Source: Gamsiella multidivaricata (lineage: Eukaryota > Mortierellomycota > Mortierellomycetes > Mortierellales > Mortierellaceae). From it: a stretch of 17,132 nt of DNA. The DNA lies in assembly GCF_025024155.1 (NCBI RefSeq), contig NW_026251881.1:1-17132 (forward strand), written 5' to 3'. The notes below the pieces were generated by a model, which worked only from the letters and a program-made list of their open reading frames with translations, made no database searches and was not told the DNA's origin. How positions within the stretch are numbered: position 1 is the stretch's first letter; the number at the start of each line of letters is the position of its first letter. Positions 1 to 6,776 of this stretch are shown here, piece after piece. Both the position numbers and the translations under genes were made by a program.

Positions 1-40
1 GGACGTTGATTCCCTCGCCGATCTCTTCTCCCTTGTAACC

Positions 41-1021
41 ATGAGCACCCCCGTTTTACCTACCTCCTTCCAAGCCCCTGCTGCTGGCGACACCGCTGTC
101 GTCGCCCCTACCGCCGTTCTCCTCCCCACCTACAGATATCCCTCCCCTCCGACCTTCACAGGCGTGCGCGATGGTTTCGCGTGCGAGACTTGGCTCACCC
201 AGGTTCGGCGTTTTTTTCGCGGTGCGCAAATTTTAGATGCAAACCGCACTGTCACCGCTATTGCCTACCTGGGTGAAGCTGGCCTCCTGTGGTGGGACGG
301 CCAATACCGTTCGGACGACACCGACTGGCTCGACTTCGAGAAGGCTTTCCGCGAGGAGTTCCGCCCTGCTGGTTTCCATGACCACATACGAGCATTGCTA
401 TTCTCCATCAAGATGACGTCCACAGTGGCCGAGTACGTTGCGCGCGTGCGCAAGTACATGGCCATCCTTTGCACCCACGACATGCACAAGGAAGCTCGCT
501 CGGTGCTCGAGGATGCCGTCAAGGCTGCCTTTCTCGAGGGAGCTCCCTTGGAACTCAAGCAGACATTAATGTCTCTACAGATCACCAACCGGAACGCCCT
601 CACCATCCATGACCTCTGCCACGCAGCGGAGCAATTTGATACGGTATTCCACTATGCCCGTTCGACGTCCACCTCTGTCCGCCCCACCCAAGCTGCCCAA
701 CACGCCCTCGCTGCGACCCTTGCCTCCCCTGCTGTCGATCCCATGGCTATGGAGATTGATAACATGCGCCTCGAGATCAACGCGCTCCGCAAAACCGTGA
801 ACAAGTTCCGTTCCGGCTCTTACACCCGGAACAAGCCCCCTCTCGACGCCGCTGAGCGTACACGTTGCATCCGTGAAAATAGATGTTTCCGCTGCCGCGA
901 GGTGGGACACATTGCACCCAACTGTCCCGAGAACGAGCGCGGCGGTCGCGCCTTCAACAATTTTACCGAGGGCCCATCCCATGCTGACGGCTCGGGAAAA
1001 GCCTCCAGCGGCCAGGTTTAG
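41..1021 (+). CDS. gag: Retrotransposon Gag (capsid-nucleocapsid) protein
   Basis: A 326-residue protein that forms the particle packaging the element's RNA. Residues from about 50 to 150 fit the retrotransposon Gag capsid domain, including the characteristic WLTQVRRFF and YLGEAGLLWW stretches and the later TVAEYVARVRKY segment. Near the C-terminus is one zinc knuckle, C282-x2-C285-x4-H290-x4-C295, for RNA binding, preceded by a basic stretch. The first ATG follows a pyrimidine-rich leader (GTAACCATGAG). The frame stops at TAG 1019-1021. The protease frame overlaps its last codons in the -1 frame, so a Gag-Pro fusion is expected by frameshifting (see 994-1000). The family call is firm; the exact start is likely but not proven. 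Confidence 0.88.
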   Translation: MSTPVLPTSFQAPAAGDTAVVAPTAVLLPTYRYPSPPTFTGVRDGFACETWLTQVRRFFRGAQILDANRTVTAIAYLGEAGLLWWDGQYRSDDTDWLDFEKAFREEFRPAGFHDHIRALLFSIKMTSTVAEYVARVRKYMAILCTHDMHKEARSVLEDAVKAAFLEGAPLELKQTLMSLQITNRNALTIHDLCHAAEQFDTVFHYARSTSTSVRPTQAAQHALAATLASPAVDPMAMEIDNMRLEINALRKTVNKFRSGSYTRNKPPLDAAERTRCIRENRCFRCREVGHIAPNCPENERGGRAFNNFTEGPSHADGSGKASSGQV

Positions 1022-1770
1022 TCCAGGACCTAGTCGCTGAAATTCCCTCCTCTTGTCTGGACAAGAGGAGTGAGCCCCTTCCAGAGTTAAGTCAATATTC
1101 TTCAAAAAATAAATTTGGTCTTCAATCTCTGTTGGCACTCGCTCCTCTGCATAAAAATGAAAATATATCAACCCCGGATACTCACCCCGCCCCTGGCGCT
1201 ATGGCTCCTGTCTCGGATCTACCCCAACCTCATTCTTCTGTGGTGTCTAGGTCGACTGAGACAGTGGACCTGGACCCACTTGCCTCTCTCGCTCCTTTAG
1301 CACCACCTCTCTCCAAGCGCCAGGCTCAACTTCAGCGTAAGCGTGCAATTAAGCTGCAGTCGTTCACCACGGCTGTTGCTGAACGCACTTTGCTCACATT
1401 TATTGGTTCTGTCAGTGGACACCCTGCACGTATTCTTATTGATGGTGGAGCTGAGGGAAATGTCATCAGCAAGACCTTCCAGCGCCATCACTCTATCCCA
1501 CTCGTCCCCTGTTCCCCCATCCCAATTATCCTTCCCGACGGTTCCTCTTCTCTCACTCAACACACTGCCTCCATCTCCCTCGCCCGCGACAACTACGCAG
1601 ACACCCTTCAACCACTCCTCTATGACCTCCAATCCTATGACCTCATCCTCGGCAAACCCTGGCTCACTCAGATCAATCCTTCTATCAACTGGCGCGACAA
1701 CAGTCTTCACTTTCACCACAAAGGCGTTTCCGTTCGATGGTCCTGCAAAGGTTTGCACCCTCTTCTGTAA
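988..1770 (+). CDS. pro: Retrotransposon aspartic protease frame (Pro)
   Basis: This frame is open from just after a stop at 985-987 to TAA 1768-1770 and has no obvious own ATG near its start, so it is probably made as a Gag-Pro fusion by -1 frameshifting. The first half is a low-complexity P/S/T/L linker. The protease core begins around 1380 with the hydrophobic-hydrophobic-D-G-G-A motif (Asp codon at 1441-1443, in RILIDGGAEGNVIS) and ends with the family's conserved YDLILGKPWL at about 1630-1665. The usual motif is D-S/T-G-A; here the Ser/Thr is Gly. The protease would cut Gag and Pol into mature proteins. The last 130 bases overlap the pol frame, again -1. Family call good; activity uncertain because of the DGG change. 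Confidence 0.75.
   Translation, partial: RLGKSLQRPGLVQDLVAEIPSSCLDKRSEPLPELSQYSSKNKFGLQSLLALAPLHKNENISTPDTHPAPGAMAPVSDLPQPHSSVVSRSTETVDLDPLASLAPLAPPLSKRQAQLQRKRAIKLQSFTTAVAERTLLTFIGSVSGHPARILIDGGAEGNVISKTFQRHHSIPLVPCSPIPIILPDGSSSLTQHTASISLARDNYADTLQPLLYDLQSYDLILGKPWLTQINPSINWRDNSLHFHHKGVSVRWSCKGLHPLL
994..1000 (+). promoter_or_regulatory. Candidate -1 ribosomal frameshift heptamer G GGA AAA
   Basis: Read in the gag frame the bases are tcG GGA AAA gcc, exactly the X XXY YYZ pattern of -1 slippery sites. It lies six codons before the gag stop. A -1 slip here enters the protease frame, which is open from 988 to 1770, so the site sits inside the only short window (988-1018) where a -1 shift can work. 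The GGGAAAN class is used at retroviral gag-pro junctions. No strong stem lies 5-9 nt downstream; the nearest perfect hairpin starts 46 nt away. The motif and its position are seen directly; function is inferred. Confidence 0.55.
1047..1070 (+). repeat. Perfect 11-bp inverted repeat (hairpin) just past the gag stop
   Basis: CTCCTCTTGTC at 1047-1057 is exactly complementary to GACAAGAGGAG at 1060-1070, with only TG between them; in RNA this would open to a 10-bp stem with a CTGG tetraloop. It lies within the start of the protease frame. It could assist recoding or RNA folding of the genomic transcript, or be chance. The spacing from the heptamer (46 nt) is longer than in classic frameshift signals. 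Confidence 0.6.
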
Positions 1771-4700
1771 CCGCTAAGTCTCGTGGCTTACTGTTGAGCC
1801 ATATGCATTTTAATTCACTCGCTGCTCAGCCTGGCAGCGAAGTCTTCCTCGCTCTCGTTAAACAGGAAACAGCAACCAAGACAGCACCTCGCCTTCCACC
1901 TGACATCCGCCCCATTGTAGAGAACGAATTCCCCGACGTCTTTCCCGATGGCCTCCCAGCTGGTCTTCCACCAGACCGTGGAGATGCCATGAAAATTGAC
2001 ACTGACCCCACGGCTGATCCACCTGTTCGACCTGTTATTCGTCTTTCAATTGCTGAGCTGGACGAACTCAGGAAGCAGCTGGATGATCTGCTCGCCAAAG
2101 GATTCATCAAACCCAGCACATCGCCATACGGAGCGCCAGTCCTCTTTGTTAAAAAGAAAGATGGTACACTTCGCATGTGTGTAGACTATCGTGGACTCAA
2201 TCGCATCACCAGAAAGAACCGACACCCCCTCCCCAGAATTGACGAACTCATCGACCGGTTCCGCGGCGCTCGCTACTTCACCAAACTCGACCTATTATCT
2301 GGATACCATCAGCAACGCATCTTCGAACCACACACTCACAAGACCGCGTTCCGTTGTCGATATGGCCACTTCGAGTTCAATGTCGTTCCTTTTGGTTTAA
2401 CTAATGCACCTGCTGCTTTTTCGAACATGATGTTCAATGTCCTTGATCCCGTATTGGACAAATGGGTTGTTGTCTACCTCGACGACATTCTTATTTATTC
2501 CAAAACCAAAGCTGAGCACCTGTCCCACATCCGAAGCGTCCTTTCGCTACTCCGCAAGAATGGTCTTTACGCGAAGCTGAGCAAATGCTCCTTCATGCAA
2601 GAAGAGACCGAGTTCCTCGGCCACGTCGTCTCCAAAGACGGCATCCACACGTCCGCCGGTCATGTTAGAGCCATCCGCGAGTGGCCGCGCCCCACCAAGC
2701 AGAGAGATGTCCAGCAGTTTATTGGCCTCGCTCAGTTTTACCATCAGTACATCCGTAATTTTGCTGACATCGCTCTACCTTTGACCGCACTGCTAGGTGA
2801 AGGCGTTGAATTTTCTTGGGACCAGGACAAGGAGCACGCCTTCACCGCCCTCAAGGAAGCAATCAGCAAGGCTCCAGTCCTCAGGATTTTCGACCCCGAT
2901 CTGCCAACGACTGTAGAGACAGATGCTTCAGGATTCGCGCTCGGCGCAGTTCTATTTCAGACGGATGAGCACGGCGAGTCTCGACCAGTAGCATTCACAT
3001 CGCGGAAGTTCAACTCAGCCGAACGGAATTACCCAACCCACGAGCAGGAGTTGCTCGCTGTAGTTCATGCCCTCAAGCAATGGCGCTATTACCTAGATGG
3101 CACGCATTTTATTGTGTACACAGATCATGCGACGCTCAGACATTTTCCAACCCAACCAAAGCTCACCCGACGACAGGCGCGCTGGATGGAGCTCCTGCAA
3201 GAATACAGTTTCGATTTCAAGTACAAGCGTGGCGCGGACAACGTCGTCGCGGACGCTCTCTCACGTCGGCCTGACCACCAAGAAGAATCACCACCAGTTG
3301 AAGTCAACAATTTGGACATCCGCATTGACCCAGGCTTAAGGCAGCGCCTGGTGGATAGCTACCTCGATGACCCTAGTCTCGGTCCTATCTACAAAAGCTG
3401 CCTCGAGGGAAGTCCACCCCCACGTTATTCTTTAATTGATAAATTGCTCTACGTTTCTCGTCGTGGCAACACTCTTGTTTGCATCCCTCAGAAGTCTGAC
3501 ATTCGTTTGCTTCTTCTACACGACGCCCACGATTCTGCTATTGCCGGCCATCTCGGTTTTGACAAGACGTACCATGCCCTTCGACGCATTGTATACTGGC
3601 CCAAGATTACCCACGACACTCGACTCTATGTGCAGACATGCGAGAGCTGCCAGCGCAGCAAGCCAAGCCAGCAACGACCTGCAGGATTACTTCAGTCTCT
3701 GGAAATACCAGCACAGCGCTGGGAGACAGTGACCATGGACTTCATTGTGCAATTACCCAAGACACCTCGTGGCCATGACTCCATCACCGTTTTTGTGGAC
3801 AAGCTATCAAAGCAAGTCCATTTCGCCCCCAGCAGCACAAAGGATACAGCATCAGACGTGGCACGCCAATTTTTTCATAACGTCTTCAGACTCCATGGCA
3901 TGCCCACCACCATCGTCTCCGACCGCGACTCCAAGTTCACAAGCCGCTTCTGGAAAGAGTTGCACCGCCTCATGGATGTCAAGCTAGCGATGTCAACTGC
4001 CTTCCACCCTCAGACCGATGGACAAACGGAACGTGCCAATCGAACTTTGGAATCTATTTTGCGCGCGTTCGTGGATCAACGACAAACAAATTGGGATTTA
4101 CTTCTATCAGCCGCAGAGTTCGCATATAATAATTCGATTAATGCCACCACTGGTCACTCACCATTTTTTTTGAACAACGGATTCCATCCTCGAGTCCCGG
4201 CCTCACTTCTCCATACCCAAAGCAGCCCCAACCCCAGTGTTACCGAGTTCATGGAGTCACAGAGTTCCGCATTGATTGTTGCACAGGAGGCAATTGCTGC
4301 AGCACAGGAACGCCAGGCACGGAACGCAGATACCCGTCGACGAGATCACGATTTTAAAATTGGAGACAAAGTGCTACTCAATGCAGAAGACATCACTGTT
4401 GCAGCGGATCGCAATCGCCCGACCAAAAAGCTGCAAGATCGATTTATTGGCCCCTATACAATCCTGGAGCAGCACTCACCAGTTTCTTTTCGCGTTGAGC
4501 TGCCACCCACTATGAAGATCCACGATGTCTTCCACGTCGATCGCTTCCGTGAATACAAACCATCACCTGAAGGCCTTGGACAACGTGCACCGGCTCGACC
4601 ACCACCAGAGATTATTGACGGAGAGGAGGAATACGAAGCAGAGACTATCTTGGACCATCGACAGCGAAACAATAGGACGGAATACTTAATCCAATGGCAT

Positions 4701-4796
4701 GGATACCCCAGGGAGGATTCGACATGGGAACCGGAGAGCAACCTTACGCACTGCACTCGACTCTTACGACAATACAAGCGCAGCCATGGAGTGTGA
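1737..4796 (+). CDS. pol: Retrotransposon Pol: reverse transcriptase, RNase H, integrase, chromodomain
   Basis: 1019 codons from the ATG; the frame is open further upstream, from 1641, overlapping pro. Domains in order: RT at about residues 100-275 with catalytic D185 (KLDLLSGYH) and the YLDD box (Y247, D249, D250); RNase H with D396 (ETDASG), E438 (HEQELLAV) and D463 (YTDH); integrase with an HHCC zinc finger at about 600-645 (GHLGF, CESCQRS) and the catalytic triad D668, D729, E765, a D-60-D-35-E spacing; and a C-terminal chromodomain at about 966-1019 (YEAETILDH, YLIQWHGY, STWEPE), which in chromoviruses steers insertion to marked chromatin. No stops and no missing key residues. It lies -1 relative to pro, so it may be made by a second frameshift or by reinitiation at ATG 1737, which lies 31 nt before the pro stop codon. 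I found no canonical slippery heptamer in the pro/pol overlap. Confidence 0.95.
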   Translation: MVLQRFAPSSVTAKSRGLLLSHMHFNSLAAQPGSEVFLALVKQETATKTAPRLPPDIRPIVENEFPDVFPDGLPAGLPPDRGDAMKIDTDPTADPPVRPVIRLSIAELDELRKQLDDLLAKGFIKPSTSPYGAPVLFVKKKDGTLRMCVDYRGLNRITRKNRHPLPRIDELIDRFRGARYFTKLDLLSGYHQQRIFEPHTHKTAFRCRYGHFEFNVVPFGLTNAPAAFSNMMFNVLDPVLDKWVVVYLDDILIYSKTKAEHLSHIRSVLSLLRKNGLYAKLSKCSFMQEETEFLGHVVSKDGIHTSAGHVRAIREWPRPTKQRDVQQFIGLAQFYHQYIRNFADIALPLTALLGEGVEFSWDQDKEHAFTALKEAISKAPVLRIFDPDLPTTVETDASGFALGAVLFQTDEHGESRPVAFTSRKFNSAERNYPTHEQELLAVVHALKQWRYYLDGTHFIVYTDHATLRHFPTQPKLTRRQARWMELLQEYSFDFKYKRGADNVVADALSRRPDHQEESPPVEVNNLDIRIDPGLRQRLVDSYLDDPSLGPIYKSCLEGSPPPRYSLIDKLLYVSRRGNTLVCIPQKSDIRLLLLHDAHDSAIAGHLGFDKTYHALRRIVYWPKITHDTRLYVQTCESCQRSKPSQQRPAGLLQSLEIPAQRWETVTMDFIVQLPKTPRGHDSITVFVDKLSKQVHFAPSSTKDTASDVARQFFHNVFRLHGMPTTIVSDRDSKFTSRFWKELHRLMDVKLAMSTAFHPQTDGQTERANRTLESILRAFVDQRQTNWDLLLSAAEFAYNNSINATTGHSPFFLNNGFHPRVPASLLHTQSSPNPSVTEFMESQSSALIVAQEAIAAAQERQARNADTRRRDHDFKIGDKVLLNAEDITVAADRNRPTKKLQDRFIGPYTILEQHSPVSFRVELPPTMKIHDVFHVDRFREYKPSPEGLGQRAPARPPPEIIDGEEEYEAETILDHRQRNNRTEYLIQWHGYPREDSTWEPESNLTHCTRLLRQYKRSHGV

Positions 4797-4816
4797 TTTT
4801 TTTTTAAAATGGGAAG

Positions 4817-5060
4817 GTGCAACAGGATTACCACTCGGTTACCAAGCTGCACGGTTACGACACACAGAGCCAGGATGGGAGCCCGGCATCATGACAACTC
4901 CACTACGACACTGTACAATAGGCCCCAGACATGTATATATAGACCCTACTTACGATCATTAAACAGCATTCATTTCTACGCATTCCTACTTGACCACTGC
5001 CCTTGACCCCTTGACTCTGCTGCTGTTGCAACCTCTATCTTGTATGGACTGCAGGTGTCG
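4817..5060 (+). mobile_element. Probable 3' LTR region of the chromovirus, limits uncertain
   Basis: Directly after the pol stop there is a T run, then purine-rich AAAATGGGAAGG (about 4806-4816), a reasonable polypurine tract, followed by TGCAAC, which could be the TG start of an LTR. A TATA-type element (TATATATAG, 4933-4941) lies where an LTR promoter would be, with pyrimidine-rich sequence after it. A second possible start is around 4890 (CATCATGACAAC). The end cannot be set without the left LTR. What is seen is the position and the TATA; the LTR call is inference. Confidence 0.45.
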
Positions 5061-5404
5061 ATGAAATGCAGTTGCATGGTCTGATCGAGTTTTCGCTGGA
5101 AGAGTACCCTGAGTAGTCCTAGACAGCCTCGAGACACTGATGTTTTTGATTCAGTATTTGTAAGAAGAAAGACGACAGAGATTTTCTAAAAAGAGGTAGA
5201 TTTGAAAAGGGCGCCTGAATCCTGTGGGAGCACAAGTGGCATCTTTAAAAAATGCAAACGCCGCTGGCTGTTGAGGCAGACTGGTTCTTTCTGAGTGAGC
5301 CGTGAGGTTTGTGGGAGAGGTTGCCCGCCGCGTTTTTAAAAAGACGCCCGGATGTGTGGTATTTGATTGGATCCTCGATCCCTGTTCGGATGCGGACACC
5401 CGCC
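5061..5404. other. Intervening sequence, no gene recognised
   Basis: Short open frames here show no recognisable domain, and I see no splice pattern, tRNA or clear repeat. It separates the chromovirus end from the MULE relic and may include the far 3' part of that relic, since DNA transposons carry noncoding ends. No terminal inverted repeat was recognised. Confidence 0.4.
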
Positions 5405-5832
5405 CTATATATCAAAACATAGTATGCAAGTCTGCGCACATACCTCCGACCTTATTTCAAGTCTACGCGCAACGGAGTAGACATCGAGGCCCTTCATCCT
5501 GGACTTGACCTCGCGTTCCCACACCTCTAACACATGCCAGGCGCAATAGTGTAAAGGTACGCCTGGAAACGCACTCTTGACAGCCAGGACCTTTGTATTA
5601 CCTTGGTCGGTAACAACTATATTGGGTTTGAAGTCGTATTCTTGGTCGGGCAGAGAGAAGACATCCTTCATCCTCCTCCGGAGGGCCTTCAGTCAGTTTA
5701 AGAGGATATGAATCTCACAGCTCTTGGTGAGAAGGAAGGAAACAGGGACGCTAGCTCCTGTATCCCTGTTTTCTAGGACCAGCGTAAATAGGTTCGTCTT
5801 ATGTCTAAAGAATGGATGGTAAAGGTAAAGGC
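5405..5832 (-). pseudogene. Mutator-like (MULE) transposase fragment, broken
   Basis: Read on the minus strand, one frame runs from about 5832 to 5405 and fits the core of a MULE DDE transposase. The upstream half contains RHKTNLFTLVLENRDTG, followed by SVPVSFLLTKS, matching the typical 'known substrate, new use' beta strands. After an in-frame TGA (5693-5695) come IVVTDQGNTKVLAVKSAFP and then HYCAWHVLEVWEREV, matching the family's D...(A/V)...FP...LCxWH block with the second catalytic Asp and the CxxH signature. The zinc-binding and N-terminal parts are missing, and the frame stops at 5405. The size (about 140 codons against 500 or more in whole MULEs) and the stop make it a relic. The family call rests on recognition of this block, not on a search. 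Confidence 0.65.
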
Positions 5833-6270
5833 AACTCTCAGTACGTGCTGTATGGCGAGAAGCGAAAGGGAGTGGTGCGCGAAAAATAAAGCAAGCGTAC
5901 CCGAAGGCATTATGTGTGCCTCGCGTAGGTAAATGGGTTTATGAGTGGGGAAGGAGGGGTAGAGAAGAGGTGGGTGAAACTGGGAAAAAGTGACGTAGTA
6001 GAACTCAAGATTCGTGCAGAGACCTTGTGTGTACATAAGGGGACTCGACTGAATATGTGGCTGTATATTTTCGTCTTTAGAATAGAGAGGTCAAATTAAG
6101 GTTGTTGGCCGCGTTTTGTTAACAATCCACTTCACTCGTACTCTTCTGGTCACTGGTCATCACACTACACTCTTTCTATTCCATCGCCTTTGCTCTCTTC
6201 GACAAATCAAATCAGGCCGGCACACACAACAGGTAAATGATGTCATTTCATTTCTGCCTTTCTCCCTCTC
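5833..6270. other. Intergenic region, nothing recognised
   Basis: No open frame here has a recognisable domain, and no clear repeat, tRNA or promoter stands out. Composition is purine-rich around 5940-5990 (GGGGAAGGAGGGGTAG). A 20-base stretch at 6041-6060 resembles 15139-15158 at 17 of 20 positions, which is too short to interpret. It may contain upstream DNA of the MULE relic. Confidence 0.4.
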
Positions 6271-6629
6271 TCCTGCCTGCCCTCCTCTGCCTCCTGGCTT
6301 CCTTTGGTTCACAGCCAAACGAAGGGCCTCAGGTCTGTGGAGATTGAGTTAGTTTTCGCGATCATTGCCGGCCCTGTGGCATGCTCTTCATCAGAGTCTC
6401 CTGCTTGGCAGCCAATGATCCTGTCGTATGTTCATTTGCACATCGCAGTCGCGACTGGCAAAGAGGGAGATTTCTTTGTTCTTGTCCTGCCTACCCTCCT
6501 CTGCCTCCTGGCTTCCTTTGGTTCACAACCAAACGAAGGGCCTCAGGTCTGTGGAGATTGAGTTAGTTTTCGCGATCATTGCCGGCCCTGTGGCATGCTC
6601 TTCATCAGAGCCTCCTGCTTGGCAGCCAC
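6271..6629 (+). repeat. Direct duplication, about 145-bp copies with 214-bp period
   Basis: 6271-6415 and 6485-6629 carry nearly the same sequence, with a few substitutions (for example CTGCC versus CTACC near the start, CACAGCC versus CACAACC, AGTCTCC versus AGCCTCC). Weaker similarity continues past both copies (GCGACTGGC in each), as if a 214-bp unit was tandemly duplicated and the second copy later lost about 30 bp. It lies in the 5' flank of the nine-exon gene, so it may be promoter or leader sequence. I see no convincing protein in it. Confidence 0.85.
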
Positions 6630-6776
6630 TGATTGCGACTGGCCATGAGAGAACGCACACTTGCCTCAATGGCGGTTTTTGCTGTGCGTCGTTTTATATG
6701 TCTGATCGCATTGGGTATGCATTTGGAACTTGTCTAAGTCATCTTCTTGGCTGTATTTCTTAGTATCTGAGTTGCA

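Larger units (their letters stand above)
1..5050 (+). mobile_element. Ty3/gypsy chromovirus, near complete (5' LTR outside window)
   Basis: The order gag, aspartic protease, reverse transcriptase, RNase H, integrase, chromodomain, then a TATA-containing stretch, is the Ty3/gypsy chromovirus layout. All three frames are free of stops and the catalytic residues of RT, RNase H and integrase are present, so the copy looks young or under selection. Only 40 bases precede the gag ATG, so the 5' LTR and primer-binding site cannot be seen. The right end is approximate: a purine-rich stretch at about 4808-4816 could be the polypurine tract, but without the left LTR the 3' LTR limits cannot be fixed. 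Class assignment is confident; the boundaries are inferred. Confidence 0.9.

Noticed and set aside
575..1171. 198-codon minus-strand frame opposite gag
   Set aside because: It mirrors the gag coding strand, has no domain, and is explained by codon bias of the real gene.
1641..1770. Canonical slippery heptamer for the pro-to-pol shift
   Set aside because: I read every pro-frame codon pair in the overlap and none fits X XXY YYZ; nearest is A GGT TTG, which does not re-pair well.
1826..2176. 116-codon minus-strand frame opposite pol
   Set aside because: Shadow of the reverse transcriptase region; composition only.
4454..4852. 132-codon minus-strand frame over the chromodomain end
   Set aside because: Antisense of a well-supported domain; no motif of its own.
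6041..6060. 20 bases resembling 15139-15158 (17 of 20)
   Set aside because: Too short and not supported by flanking similarity; likely chance.
6304..6763. Overlapping plus-strand frames in the duplicated region
   Set aside because: Their similarity to each other comes from the 214-bp duplication; no domain and no splice continuity into the 6777 gene that I can defend.
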